In this document: in pieces, positions 55,252 through 64,000 of the stretch | How the letters are laid out: the number at the start of each line of letters is the position of its first letter | Position numbering within the stretch: the stretch's first letter is position 1 | DNA from: Sulfurimonas sp. HSL-3221 | Lineage (GTDB): Bacteria; Campylobacterota; Campylobacteria; Campylobacterales; Sulfurimonadaceae | DNA length: 64,000 nt | Reading direction: 5' to 3' | Assembly (NCBI RefSeq): GCF_021044585.1 | Contig: NZ_CP087998.1 | Location: 1-64,000, forward strand | Position numbers and translations under genes: made by a program | The notes under the pieces: model-generated | What the model was told of the DNA's origin: nothing | Database searches by the model: none | The model's input: only the letters and a program-made list of their open reading frames with translations

Positions 55252-57221
55252 CAGAAGCTGTACGTGAGTCTGCCGTAGAACTCCCGCCCCGGTTCCGGAT
55301 AGCCGTCGTCGTAATAGTTCAGTTTGTCCGCCATGTTTTTGACGCCGACTTCGACCGCGACGGAGGTGATCGGCAGGTAGGTCACCTTCGCGTCGATCGT
55401 CTGCACGTCGCCCAGTTTCTCGTAGCTGCTGTCGGCCAGCTGCCCGTAGGCACCGCTCTGGCCGTGGAGGGTGACGAGGCCGCTCAGATTCGGGGCGAAA
55501 AAGACGCGGGTGAAGAGGTTGTATTCGCGCGTCGGTACGCCGATGGGCTTGTCGGAAGAGGCGCTGCCGATTTTCAGGAAAGTGGCATTCGCCCCCGCTT
55601 CGTAAACGTCGGCAATGTAGGAGAGGGCGAGCTCCGCCCCCGAACGGTAGAAGGTGCCGATGTTTTGGTTCTGCGTGCGGTTGACACCGTCCAAGGTGTC
55701 ATAGTAGACGGCCTGGATGTAATCCTCCGTCACCAGGTAGAAGCCGGCCGCCTCCGCGATCCACGCATCGTTGAAGACGCCCTTGTAGGCGAGTTCGCTG
55801 TGGGTCGTCATCTCCGGTTTCAGGTCGCCGTTGGGTACCCCGTAGCCGAGCTTGTAGGAGTAGCGCTCTTTCATCGAGGGGAAATAGGTCTTTTGGGCCA
55901 CGCTGAGGCGGAGGGTCTGTTTGGGGGCAAGCTCCGCGATGAAGGCCGCCTCCGGGTTCCAGGCCGATTCGTCTTTCTTGTCGTCGATCGTCGGGTCGCT
56001 GATGTAGTCGGAGGATTTGACGTCATAGCCGATGCCCGCGACAAGGGTGAAGCGCTCCGCGAAGCGGTAGCTGTCCTCCACGCCGAAGGAGAGGGTCGTA
56101 TCCTCGAACTCCTCCCCCAGGGTACTGGCGTTGGTCACCTTGTCGATGTCGTACCCTTTATGGTGGTCATGTTTGTAGTTTGATGAGAGGGTGAGCCGGT
56201 TGCCCGCCGCGTCGACGGTGAACTCCGCCCGGAGGCCGTAGGTCGACTCCTTGTAGTTGGATTTCCAGGCGAACTTTTTGTTCATCGTCGTCAGGTTGAT
56301 GTCGTCGTAGGAGTAGAGCTTGCTTTCGTACTCCGTGTAGTAGGCCGTCGCTTTGAAGAGCCCGCCGAAGAGGGTGTGCTTCCCGACGGCGTAGAGGCTC
56401 TGCATATCCCATTTCGGCCAGTCCCAGTACTTTTCACGGCCGTAGACGGGGTCGGTGACAGTAGGCTGCTGCTTGGTCGCGTGCTGGTACATATAGCCAA
56501 GGGCGACTTCGCCGCCGTCAAGCAGGTAGCCGTATTTGGCGCTGACCTGGCGGTCGTCGGAGGCGGAATTGAGCCGGTCGCCCTCGGGCTGGACCGGGGT
56601 CGCGTCGTAGCTTTCGGGCAGACGGGAGTGATCACGGTGCTTGCCCGTCGCGGAGAGCTGCAGGTAGTAGTGCGGTTCGCGGATGCCGATGTTCCCGCCG
56701 ACCATGGTACCCGTCTGGTCGCCGCTGCTGTCGATCGACCCCTGAGCGAAGACGGTGCCTTCGAAGGGGCGGCTTGGCTTTTTGGAGACGATATTGACGA
56801 CCCCACCCATCGTATTGGCGCCGAAGGCCGTCGAGGAGAAGCCTTTATAGACGTCAATGTCAGCGATGTTGGTTGTCAGGTAGCGGGTGTAGTCCATATT
56901 GCCGTCATAGGGGACGTAGATGGGCACGCCGTCGTAAAAGACGCCGATGCGGCGCGAATCGAAACCGCGGATACTGATATCCGTCTCGGCCCGGCCGCCC
57001 CGGGAGTAGAATGCCACCCCCGTCATACGGGTAAGGGCTTCGGAAACCGTGGTGTCGCCGTAGATGTCGATCTGTTCGGCGTCCACCCGGTCGTTAAAGA
57101 TCTCCGAGAGCAGCGGGTCGGCGGTGACGGAGACCTGGCCGAGCTCGAAGCTCTCCGCACAGAGAAGGGCAGGCGCAAGCAGCGCCGCAAGCAAGGTGGA
57201 AAGACGCGGGTTTTGTTTCAT
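55251..57221 (-). CDS. TonB-dependent outer-membrane receptor
   Basis: The 656 residues have a signal peptide (LSTLLAALLAPALLCA), a TonB-box-like segment ELGQVSVTADP, the plug domain (YGDTTVSEALTRMTGVAFYS; ISIRGFDSRRIGVFYDGVP; GANTMGGVVNIVSKKP) and a C-terminal strand ending GRLTYSF. It overlaps the flavin oxidoreductase gene upstream by four bases and the binding-protein gene downstream by one. The ligand is not known. Confidence 0.93.
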   Translation of the reverse strand: MKQNPRLSTLLAALLAPALLCAESFELGQVSVTADPLLSEIFNDRVDAEQIDIYGDTTVSEALTRMTGVAFYSRGGRAETDISIRGFDSRRIGVFYDGVPIYVPYDGNMDYTRYLTTNIADIDVYKGFSSTAFGANTMGGVVNIVSKKPSRPFEGTVFAQGSIDSSGDQTGTMVGGNIGIREPHYYLQLSATGKHRDHSRLPESYDATPVQPEGDRLNSASDDRQVSAKYGYLLDGGEVALGYMYQHATKQQPTVTDPVYGREKYWDWPKWDMQSLYAVGKHTLFGGLFKATAYYTEYESKLYSYDDINLTTMNKKFAWKSNYKESTYGLRAEFTVDAAGNRLTLSSNYKHDHHKGYDIDKVTNASTLGEEFEDTTLSFGVEDSYRFAERFTLVAGIGYDVKSSDYISDPTIDDKKDESAWNPEAAFIAELAPKQTLRLSVAQKTYFPSMKERYSYKLGYGVPNGDLKPEMTTHSELAYKGVFNDAWIAEAAGFYLVTEDYIQAVYYDTLDGVNRTQNQNIGTFYRSGAELALSYIADVYEAGANATFLKIGSASSDKPIGVPTREYNLFTRVFFAPNLSGLVTLHGQSGAYGQLADSSYEKLGDVQTIDAKVTYLPITSVAVEVGVKNMADKLNYYDDGYPEPGREFYGRLTYSF

Positions 57222-58243
57222 AAAGATACTCCTGGATTGAAATGGGGTCTGATCTCGGCATTGAAGCGTTCGAGCATGGCGATATCGGTGTCGGCATCCC
57301 GGCCCGCGGGTTTGAGGGAGAGATGGAGGTTGGGCAGTGCGCGGGTCAGGGCATCGATCCGGGCGATGCAGGTGTCGGGGTTGCCGAGAATGGCATTCTC
57401 AAAGAAGGCCTGCCCGTCGAAAAAGGCGCTCCGCTCCCGCAGCAGCGCTTCATAGTTTTCGGCGTCGAAACCGGGCTGAGGCTGCTCCCGCTGGGCGGCA
57501 CGCATGCATTTGACGAAGTGGTCGATGGCCGGCAGGGCGGCGCGCTGCGCCTCGGCGTCGCTGTCCGCGACGGCAAAGACGCGCATGACGATCATCTCCG
57601 GGTCGTGCCCGGCGACCATGCGGTAGAAGTTCTGCGCCTCGACGCAGTCGCGCAGCGTCGCCCCCTGCGACATCATCAGGCCGTAGCCGTGCGTCGCGGC
57701 AAAGTGGATCGTCGCCTCGGACGCGAAGGTCGCCACGTAAAAAGGGAGCTGCTTCTGGAGGGGTCTCGGCGTCACCGTGCTGTTGCGAATCTGGAGGAAG
57801 TCGCCTTCGAAATCAACGCCCCTGCGCTGCAGGAGAAGTTCGACGGCTTCAACGGTCTCGAACATAATGCTGCGCAGCTCCTCTTTTTGCTGCAGGAAGT
57901 GGCGGGTGTCCGGGGCGAACCCTCCCTTGGCAAAGCCGGCGTTGATGCGGCCGCCGCTCAGGTTGTCGAGGACGGCGATGCTTTCGGCCAGTCGGACGGG
58001 ATGGTAGAAGGGGGCCAGGAAGCCCGCGGTGCCGAGCCGGATGTGCTGCGTACGCGCCGCGGCGTAGGCGAGCATCAGTGCCGGGTCGGGAATGACGCTG
58101 AAGTTGTTGAAATGGTGTTCGCCGAACCACGCCTCGTCAAACCCGAGCCGCTCCGCCGCCTCGACGAGACGAAGCTGTTCATGCAGGCTCTGCGCCGTGT
58201 CGCCGCTGTAGTCTTCGGCGAGGCAAAATAAACCGATGTGCAT
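57218..58243 (-). CDS. LLM-class (luciferase-like) flavin-dependent oxidoreductase
   Basis: The 341-residue TIM-barrel enzyme shows the luciferase-like signature: MHIGLFCLAEDYSG, AERLGFDEAWFGEHHF, HIRLGTAGFLAPFYHPVRLA and LDNLSGGRINAGFAKGGF. Relatives use reduced FMN to oxygenate alkanes, sulfonates, aldehydes or nitrilotriacetate-like chelators. Start 58243 is where the conserved domain begins; the frame to 58651 is a shadow of the methyltransferase. It overlaps the TonB receptor by four bases and follows the methyltransferase by ten. Confidence 0.9.
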   Translation of the reverse strand: MHIGLFCLAEDYSGDTAQSLHEQLRLVEAAERLGFDEAWFGEHHFNNFSVIPDPALMLAYAAARTQHIRLGTAGFLAPFYHPVRLAESIAVLDNLSGGRINAGFAKGGFAPDTRHFLQQKEELRSIMFETVEAVELLLQRRGVDFEGDFLQIRNSTVTPRPLQKQLPFYVATFASEATIHFAATHGYGLMMSQGATLRDCVEAQNFYRMVAGHDPEMIVMRVFAVADSDAEAQRAALPAIDHFVKCMRAAQREQPQPGFDAENYEALLRERSAFFDGQAFFENAILGNPDTCIARIDALTRALPNLHLSLKPAGRDADTDIAMLERFNAEIRPHFNPGVSL

Positions 58244-58253
58244 CAGAGCCCCT

Positions 58254-58895
58254 CTACTTGCAGATATGGGCCCAAAAGCCGCTCTCGTCGTTAATGATCT
58301 CGAAGGAGGCGGGCTGCAGCCGTTCGAGGATCTGCGGCAGCGCATCGCGCATGGCTTTCGAGCGGTGTTTGAAACGCTCTTCCCAATTCGGTTCGCGCTC
58401 GAGCATCGTGCTGACGATCTGCTCGCGCAGTTCCGCGCTGCCGAATCCGCCGCCCACATAGGCACGGCCGCCGCGGCGCAACACGCGGAGAATTTCGCTG
58501 TAGGCCCGTTTCTGGTCATCCCAGAAGGGCGAGGAACCCCGGCTGATGACGAGATCGACGCTTTCCGAGGGGAGCGGGATGTCGTGGATATCGCCCTGGA
58601 GGAAACGGCTGCGCGCCGTAATGGCCTCCGCGTCGGCGTAGCCGCGGGCAAATTCGAGCATCTTTTCGCTCTGGTCGAAGAAGGTGACCTCGCATCCGCT
58701 CAGTCGCGCCATGGCCCGTCCCAGTGCACCTGTGCCGCAGCCGGCATCGAGACAGACGCCCCGGGTTGTCTGCGTCTGTTGAATAATCTGCGACGCGATG
58801 ACCGGGTAGATGGGGGCGAAGACCTCCCTGACGATGGCATCAAAGCCGGAAGGGTCGCCGGCGCCTTTGTGTTTTTTGGAATGGGTCGCATTCAT
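58254..58895 (-). CDS. Class I SAM-dependent methyltransferase
   Basis: The 213 residues show the SAM motif VCLDAGCGTGALGRAMA (49-55 core), motif II EVTFFDQSEKMLEFA, and DIHDIPLPSESVDLVISRG. This resembles UbiE/arsenite-methyltransferase-type small methyltransferases, but the arsenic-binding cysteines are absent. AAGGAA precedes ATG 58895. It lies between tonB (47 bases) and the flavin oxidoreductase (ten bases). It differs from the other methyltransferase of the run. Confidence 0.88.
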   Translation of the reverse strand: MNATHSKKHKGAGDPSGFDAIVREVFAPIYPVIASQIIQQTQTTRGVCLDAGCGTGALGRAMARLSGCEVTFFDQSEKMLEFARGYADAEAITARSRFLQGDIHDIPLPSESVDLVISRGSSPFWDDQKRAYSEILRVLRRGGRAYVGGGFGSAELREQIVSTMLEREPNWEERFKHRSKAMRDALPQILERLQPASFEIINDESGFWAHICK

Positions 58896-58942
58896 GGTTT
58901 TTTCCTTTATGTCAATATAGATATAACGATCTGCGATCGCGA

Positions 58943-59668
58943 TCAGCCGCCGTGCCGGAGGTTGAAGGTGACCGGAAGGACGATGCTCAGCGCCTTCCCT
59001 TCCGGCGGTGCCTCGAAGGGTGCGGCGTTGCGGATCGTCGCCAGTGCCTGTTCGTCCAGGGTGCGGTGGCCGCTGGAACGTTGCAGGGCCAGGGCGTTGA
59101 TGCTGCCGTCGCTGAGGATAATGAACCGCAGCCGCGATTCGCCTTCGAGCCGCAGCCGCCTGGCCGTCATCGGGTAGCACAGGCAGGCCTGCACCTTCTG
59201 GCGTACCCTTCCCAGATAGCTCTCGGCCGCCTGCCGGCGCTGTGCGGATGCCGAAGGGGGCGCGGGCTCGCTGACCGGTGCTTCGGACGTTTCCGCCGGG
59301 GCAGCCTGCGGTGTTTCGGGCGGTTTGGGCAGCGGCACCGCGGTTAATGCGGATTTGGACGGCGTTACCGGTGCCGGTGTAGGCTTCGGTTTTGGCAACG
59401 GTTTCACTACCGGTTTAGCCACCGGTTTCGGTTTGGGCACTACTTTCGGCGGCAGCGGCTTTTTTATTGGCGGGGCCGGGGGCTTCGGCGTCGGTGCAAC
59501 GGGTTTGGGGGCCTCCGGCTCGGGGGTGCTGATATCGACCACGGCGATCTTCACGGCCTCGCGGCCGGCGGGTTCGGGGAGTTCGGTCTGTATCAGCGCC
59601 CCCGCGATCGCCGCGTGAATCGTGGTGGTCACGGTCAATGCCGTGACGAAACGGTACTGCGCTCTCAT
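58943..59668 (-). CDS. tonB: Energy transducer TonB
   Basis: TonB couples the inner-membrane proton gradient to outer-membrane receptors. The 241 residues have one N-terminal helix with the conserved histidine (VTTTIHAAIAGALI), a long Pro/Lys-rich spacer (about 45-135; EAPKPVAPTPKPPAPPIKKP) and a C-terminal TonB domain (LRLEGESRLRFIILSDGSIN; LPVTFNLRHGG). It overlaps exbD by four bases. The proximity to three receptors suggests it serves them. Confidence 0.92.
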   Translation of the reverse strand: MRAQYRFVTALTVTTTIHAAIAGALIQTELPEPAGREAVKIAVVDISTPEPEAPKPVAPTPKPPAPPIKKPLPPKVVPKPKPVAKPVVKPLPKPKPTPAPVTPSKSALTAVPLPKPPETPQAAPAETSEAPVSEPAPPSASAQRRQAAESYLGRVRQKVQACLCYPMTARRLRLEGESRLRFIILSDGSINALALQRSSGHRTLDEQALATIRNAAPFEAPPEGKALSIVLPVTFNLRHGG

Positions 59669-60084
59669 CGGGGCTGCTCCTGCTGGGTCTGGATGGCGAA
59701 TGTGCTCACCTCGGCGCTTTTGCACCAGTCGATCGCCTTCACCACGAATGCGAAGGGGGTCTGTGCATCGCTGCGCACGATGACCCCCACGGCACGCTGG
59801 GTCGCGTTGAGCTCCTGCAGCCGCGTGCGCAGCTGCGTTTCGCTCACCTCCGCATCGTTGAGGTGGTAGCGGCCGTTCTCTTCGATTGTGATCACCGTCG
59901 GCTTTTTGGGCTCTTTCTGCCCCGCCTGCGCCGAACTTTTGGGAAGGGTGACCGGGATCTTCCCCTGGGCGACGAAGGTCGCCGTCGCCATGAAGATGAT
60001 CAGGATGACGAGCACAATGTCCACGAAGGGGGTCATGTTGATCTCGCTGATCTCCTGATCTTCCTCCATCGCCGACGCGCTCAT
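59665..60084 (-). CDS. exbD: Biopolymer transport protein ExbD
   Basis: The 139 residues have one N-terminal helix with the proton-path aspartate ([20 protein letters not shown]) and a periplasmic domain ending in a conserved ExbD fold. With ExbB it forms the motor for TonB. It overlaps exbB and tonB by four bases each. Confidence 0.94.
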   Translation of the reverse strand: MSASAMEEDQEISEINMTPFVDIVLVILIIFMATATFVAQGKIPVTLPKSSAQAGQKEPKKPTVITIEENGRYHLNDAEVSETQLRTRLQELNATQRAVGVIVRSDAQTPFAFVVKAIDWCKSAEVSTFAIQTQQEQPR

Positions 60085-60518
60085 GCCCCCGTCTCCCGTT
60101 TGAGCAGGACCGTTTTGATGCGGCGCACGAAGTAGTTGTAGGCCATGACGCTGGGAATCGCCACAAAGAGCCCCGTTGCCGTCGCGACAAGCGCCTCGGA
60201 GATCCCGCCCATCACGGCGTTGACCCCGAAGGAGGCGTCCGCGCCCAGGGTGTGAAAGGCGTTGATGACCCCGAGCACCGTGCCGAAAAGGCCGATAAAG
60301 GGGGCGTTGTTGCCGAAGGTGGCCAGAATGCCCAGCCGCTTTTCAAGTTTGAGGCGCAGCTGCGCCTCGGGGTAGGCGGAGGCGTCGGCTTCAAGGGTGC
60401 GGAAGGCGAGGAGCCGCTCGGCGATGACGAAGAGCGAGACGCTGCTCATCGCGAGCAGCACCCACAGCACGGGGTCGATCCCGATCACGGCGATGCCGAG
60501 CAGTTTGTCAGTAAGCAT
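60081..60518 (-). CDS. exbB: Biopolymer transport protein ExbB
   Basis: The 145-residue TolQ/ExbB-type motor subunit has three membrane helices and the signature [19 protein letters not shown], then [23 protein letters not shown]. The short length is usual for Campylobacterota. AAGGAGA six bases upstream supports ATG 60518. It overlaps the upstream binding-protein gene by 11 bases, so the motor is part of the uptake transcript. Confidence 0.93.
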   Translation of the reverse strand: MLTDKLLGIAVIGIDPVLWVLLAMSSVSLFVIAERLLAFRTLEADASAYPEAQLRLKLEKRLGILATFGNNAPFIGLFGTVLGVINAFHTLGADASFGVNAVMGGISEALVATATGLFVAIPSVMAYNYFVRRIKTVLLKRETGA

Positions 60519-61530
60519 GGTCTGTCTCCTTGTAGTGGGGGAAGAAGATCGCTTCGAAGCGGGCCTGTTCATCCTCCTTGAGCAGCCCCGGGTAGAACTG
60601 CTGCATCAGCCAGCGGATGCCCATGAGCCGCATGAAGGAAGGGGGACGGGTAATGTAGTTGTAGGGGTGCGCCGGCACCAGGAACAGCCGCCCCGTTTTG
60701 ACCGCCCGGAGGCTGCGCCAGAGGGGATCTTTTTGGGCATGGGCAACGAACTGGGGTTCCATCGCCACGATGACGTCAGGATCGGCGCGCATGACACTCT
60801 CCATGCTCACCTTTTCCATGCCGTAGTTGGAGCTCATCGTGCAAACGAGGGCGTTCTGCGCCCTGGCGAAATCGAAGGGGCGTATGTGGAACGATCCCGG
60901 GCACTCCGTTGAGAGGCCGTCGAGGCCTTCGGCGAAGTAGTAGCGTACTTTTTTCGCGGCGGCGAGCTGCGTGCGGTACTGTTCCAGCAGCCCCAGGCTC
61001 TCTTTGGTGTAGCGCATCAGCGTCTGTGCGCGTGCCGTGTCGCCCGAGAGCGTCCCGAAGAGCCGGAACTGCCCGATGAGGTCGCCGAGGGTGCTGTTGC
61101 GGACCATCAGGACGGGGATGCCGAGCTTTTCAAGCTTTGCGAGGATGCGGTCGGCACCGGTCATATCCCCCCACATCAGAATGACGTCGGGTCTGACCTG
61201 CAGCAGCAGCTCCATGTTGGGCGTCTGCCCCTGGCCGAAGAAGCCGCCGACGACCGGCCGCTGCGCCGCCGCCCCGGCATAGGGCTTCTGCGCGTCGGTG
61301 AAGGGGAAGTTGAGAGCGGCGACGAGCCGGGGATCGAAGGCCAGCAGGCTCATGGTGAGGGGCGGGTGCGTCGCATAGACGGAACGTACCGTCTCCGGCA
61401 CTTCGACCGTACGGTTGAAATCGTCCGTGACCACCCGGCCCCAGAGGGTGACGCAGGCTGCCAGCAGCAGGAGCATCACCCGTGTGATGCCGGAGGGCCG
61501 AAGGGGCGCGAGGTTAGAGACGGTTTTCAT
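60508..61530 (-). CDS. ABC-type metal/siderophore binding protein
   Basis: The 340 residues match the class III (FecB/BtuF-like) fold: a helical export segment with LLLLAAC that could be a lipobox, [32 protein letters not shown] and a long linker helix. It shares [11 protein letters not shown] and [10 protein letters not shown] with the neighbouring homologue, so the two are paralogues. It probably binds an imported metal complex and hands it to a permease not seen here. Confidence 0.85.
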   Translation of the reverse strand: MKTVSNLAPLRPSGITRVMLLLLAACVTLWGRVVTDDFNRTVEVPETVRSVYATHPPLTMSLLAFDPRLVAALNFPFTDAQKPYAGAAAQRPVVGGFFGQGQTPNMELLLQVRPDVILMWGDMTGADRILAKLEKLGIPVLMVRNSTLGDLIGQFRLFGTLSGDTARAQTLMRYTKESLGLLEQYRTQLAAAKKVRYYFAEGLDGLSTECPGSFHIRPFDFARAQNALVCTMSSNYGMEKVSMESVMRADPDVIVAMEPQFVAHAQKDPLWRSLRAVKTGRLFLVPAHPYNYITRPPSFMRLMGIRWLMQQFYPGLLKEDEQARFEAIFFPHYKETDHAY

Positions 61531-62554
61531 GGAGGGCTCCGTTCAGAATGGTCGTCAGCTGTTCGGGCGTCAGGGAGACGTTGAGGAAGAGGCGGTAAAA
61601 GGCGCGGGTCGTCTCGCGGATATCCTCGCCGTACTGCCCCGGGTAGAGGGTCGCCATCACCCACTGCAGTCCGAGCAGGCGCATGAAAGAGGGGGGACGG
61701 TCGAACCAGTTGAAGGGGAGCCGGGGGATAAGGTAGACCTGCCCTTTCTGCACCGCGTGGAGGTGCTGCCACGACGGATGGGTGCCGATGCGCTCGAAGA
61801 AGGTCTGCTCCTGTACGAGGATGACGTCGGGGTCGTACTGCAGCAGGGTCTCCATGGAGAGTTTCTCCAGCCCCTTGTGGTTGGAGGTGTGGCAGCGGTG
61901 GACATTGACGTCGCCGGCGAGCTTGAGCAGCTGCACGTGGATGGCATCGTCGCATTCGGTGGAGAGGCCGTCCAGGCCCTCCGCGTAGTAGACACTGGGG
62001 CGCGCCGCCTTCGGGATCTCGGCCAGGGTCTGCTCGGCCTGTGCGAACACGTTCTCACTGTAGCGCGCCAGGGCTTCGCCCCGTTCGGGCAGGCCGAGGG
62101 CACTGCCCAGGAAACGGAAAATGGCCGCATAATCGGTCAGCGCCTCGTCTTTGGCATAGACGGCGGGCGTGTTGAGCAGACGCAGGCGCTCGGCCTCTTT
62201 CTGCGTGAACGCGTCGCGGTGCGACCACATAAGCAGCAGGTCCGGCTGCTGCGCGAGCAGGATCTCCAGGTTCGCGGACTGGCCCGGGCCGAAGACCCGG
62301 CCGAGGACGGGGAGCGTCCGCATCCGCGGGTCAAGGTAGGGGTAGGCGCGCGCGTCGATCGTGAAGATCCAGCCCGCCAGCAGCGCGGGGTCCATGGCGT
62401 AGAGCGCATACGAACCGTACGGCGAGGGGGCATAGACCTTTTGGGGATCGGCGGGAACGACGACGTCGCGCCCGAGCATGTCGGTGATCTCCCTCCCGCC
62501 GAGGAGGGTCCCCATCAGCAGTGACATCAGGAGTAGGGGTGTGGTAAAGCGCAT
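61514..62554 (-). CDS. ABC-type metal/siderophore binding protein (paralogue)
   Basis: The 346 residues have a cleavable-type signal (PLLLMSLLMGTLLGG) and the same class III fold: [49 protein letters not shown] and [15 protein letters not shown]. It lies nine bases after the partial TonB receptor and overlaps the next paralogue by 17 bases. Having two binding proteins suggests related ligands or different steps. Confidence 0.85.
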   Translation of the reverse strand: MRFTTPLLLMSLLMGTLLGGREITDMLGRDVVVPADPQKVYAPSPYGSYALYAMDPALLAGWIFTIDARAYPYLDPRMRTLPVLGRVFGPGQSANLEILLAQQPDLLLMWSHRDAFTQKEAERLRLLNTPAVYAKDEALTDYAAIFRFLGSALGLPERGEALARYSENVFAQAEQTLAEIPKAARPSVYYAEGLDGLSTECDDAIHVQLLKLAGDVNVHRCHTSNHKGLEKLSMETLLQYDPDVILVQEQTFFERIGTHPSWQHLHAVQKGQVYLIPRLPFNWFDRPPSFMRLLGLQWVMATLYPGQYGEDIRETTRAFYRLFLNVSLTPEQLTTILNGALHENRL

Positions 62555-62562
62555 GGTTTCTC

Positions 62563-64000
62563 CTAAAAAGCGAAGGCGATTTCGGCCCCGAGGGTCCGTC
62601 CGCGGTCGTAGTAGTAGCCGGTGACGTAGCGGGTCGCGTAGTGGTCGTCGGTCAGGTTGCGCCCGTAGAGCTTGGCGGTGGCGGTTGCGCCGCCGAAAAC
62701 GAAGTCGCGGGCGATGTTGGCGTCAACACGGGTATAGTCCCCCAGGTCCAGGCCTGTCATGGTCCCTTTCGGGCTGCGTGAGCTGGAGTAGCCGTCGACG
62801 CGTTTGGCCGAGACGTTGAAACGGTAGGCCTCGTAGGCGTGGCTCAGCAGGGCGCTGAAGGTGTTGCGCGGCATCGTGGCGCCGAGGCTCTCCGTGGTCA
62901 CGCCCCCGGACGTCGTCGAATTCTCGATGATGTGGGTCCATGCGAAGCGGTAGCTCGTCGTGTTGCCGATACGCCCTTTGAGGAGAAATTCGACCCCCTT
63001 GCGGTGGGAATCCTGCTCGGTGTAGTAGTAGTACTCGTTGCCGTCGCTGTCGGTGTAGGTGCTGCCCGTCGCGGTTTTTTCATTGTCGATGGCGACATCG
63101 AAATAGGTGAGCGCCGGGACGAAGGCGCGGGCGATGCCCGCCTCGAAACCGATCTCCCAGCGCTGCTGCCGTTCGCCGTGGAGCGTCGCGTTGTCTTCGG
63201 TCATCAGGTCGAAATCCCCGGAGGTCCCTTCATTGCCGTAGAAGTAGCGCGCGCTCAGGCGGTACCCTTTTGCGATGTTATAGAGCACACCCGCCGTATA
63301 GACGTTGGCGGCGGGAAGGTCCGTATTGCTGTTGGCATCCGGCGTCGCCAGTGCTTCGCTTTTGGCCGCCGTGGCGTGGTTGATGTGCTTGACGTCGTAG
63401 CGGTAGCCGGCGTCGAGGCAGAGCATCCCGTCGAACAGGGAGTGTTCGGCGGCGACGGAGTAGCCGTTCACCGTCGTGTTGTAGCTGTTGTAGGCCTTGG
63501 AGAGGTTGGGACCGAACCCTTTGCTCTGGGTCGACTGTCCGCCGAGATGCACGGTGGTGTCGCCGAAGCGGGCGTTGTGCCGGAGGCTCAGGGTCTGGGT
63601 CTTCTCCTCGTAGTGACGCTGCGACGCCACGGCGCTGTTGAAATATTCGTTGTGCTCCTCCTGGTCGTACGCGATCGTCGCCGCGGAGAAGAGCGTGATC
63701 TGGTTCTCGTTCCAGAGGACATTGCCGTCCAGGGAGAAGATGCGGGTCTGGACAGGATCGTAGTACCATTTCGCGCTGTCGGTTGTGCCGTCGACGGCGA
63801 CGCCGCGCTGCATTTCGAAGCGGCCGCTGTCGATGTAGCCCATCATGTTCAGCGAGAGTTTCCCGAGGGTGAGGCCGCCGTTGACCATCCCCGACACGGC
63901 CCGGCTGCCGTCGAACCACGAATCTTTGCTCGGGCGGTCGTAGCGTGAGGCCATCATCCCGACATAGCTGTTGTAGGGAGCGCCCTCGTCCAGCCGGGTC
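62563..64000 (-). CDS. TonB-dependent outer-membrane receptor (5' end outside window)
   Basis: The frame is open to the right edge of the window; the visible 479 residues are the barrel part only. Alternating strand patterns (DLGDYTRVDANIARDFVF; ATAKLYGRNLTDDHYATRYV) and the end LGAEIAFAF with C-terminal Phe fit a TonB receptor. The plug and signal peptide lie beyond 64000. It is the first visible gene of the 11-gene minus-strand run. Confidence 0.9.
   Translation of the reverse strand, partial: TRLDEGAPYNSYVGMMASRYDRPSKDSWFDGSRAVSGMVNGGLTLGKLSLNMMGYIDSGRFEMQRGVAVDGTTDSAKWYYDPVQTRIFSLDGNVLWNENQITLFSAATIAYDQEEHNEYFNSAVASQRHYEEKTQTLSLRHNARFGDTTVHLGGQSTQSKGFGPNLSKAYNSYNTTVNGYSVAAEHSLFDGMLCLDAGYRYDVKHINHATAAKSEALATPDANSNTDLPAANVYTAGVLYNIAKGYRLSARYFYGNEGTSGDFDLMTEDNATLHGERQQRWEIGFEAGIARAFVPALTYFDVAIDNEKTATGSTYTDSDGNEYYYYTEQDSHRKGVEFLLKGRIGNTTSYRFAWTHIIENSTTSGGVTTESLGATMPRNTFSALLSHAYEAYRFNVSAKRVDGYSSSRSPKGTMTGLDLGDYTRVDANIARDFVFGGATATAKLYGRNLTDDHYATRYVTGYYYDRGRTLGAEIAFAF

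Noticed and set aside
58254..58895. Arsenite methyltransferase assignment
   Set aside because: The fold is similar but the conserved arsenic-binding cysteines are absent, so only a general methyltransferase call is made.

Overview
The window is the replication-origin end of a GC-rich chromosome from a Campylobacterota (Epsilonproteobacteria) member, most like the Sulfurimonas/Sulfuricurvum group. The dnaA-dnaN-gyrB-queF start, the short ExbB, the PUA-less glutamate 5-kinase, YeeE/YedE and DsrE sulfur proteins and repeated TonB receptors all suggest this. The species assignment is inference; no rRNA gene is present. No tRNA, rRNA, CRISPR array or insertion sequence was seen.

Layout. (1) 1-7.8 kb: dnaA, a probable oriC between dnaA and dnaN, dnaN, gyrB, a degenerate GGDEF/EAL membrane protein, queF, a small unknown gene and a SixA-type phosphatase. 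(2) 7.8-16.2 kb: tRNA nucleotidyltransferase and YebC regulator, then a compact pyk-zwf-pgl-edd-eda operon that encodes glucose 6-phosphate to pyruvate through the Entner-Doudoroff route. (3) 16.2-18.5 kb: small genes including an AT-rich, probably acquired PIN-like DUF5615 gene, and a MOSC protein. (4) 18.5-28.6 kb: FadL-type porin, flavin oxidase, ferredoxin-thioredoxin-reductase-like protein, RecQ, ProB, then DUF429, a uracil-DNA-glycosylase-like protein, MnmH and SelD (tRNA selenouridine), and a HAD phosphatase. (5) 28.6-35.9 kb, minus strand: two MscS channels flanking corA, suhB and pgm. (6) 36-43.1 kb: TonB receptor plus membrane polyferredoxin, a MerR regulator, and a YeeE/YedE pair with AhpD-like and exported DsrE proteins, probably for sulfur-compound handling. 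(7) 43.1-52.3 kb: EF-hand protein, pirin with MarR regulator and palindromic operator, and a TolC/adaptor/RND metal-efflux operon that continues into a haem-binding protein and a DUF4405 membrane protein. (8) 52.3-64 kb: a DUF2202 lipoprotein and a tightly packed minus-strand run of 11 genes: TonB receptor, two paralogous metal-type binding proteins, ExbB-ExbD-TonB, methyltransferase, luciferase-like flavin oxidoreductase, second TonB receptor, third binding protein and second methyltransferase. The last receptor runs off the window edge.

The most interesting candidate system is the 11-gene TonB run. It combines a complete energised outer-membrane uptake apparatus with modifying enzymes (one flavin oxidoreductase, two SAM methyltransferases), as expected for import and processing, or synthesis, of an unidentified metal-carrier or organic ligand. 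No ABC permease or ATPase is visible in the window.
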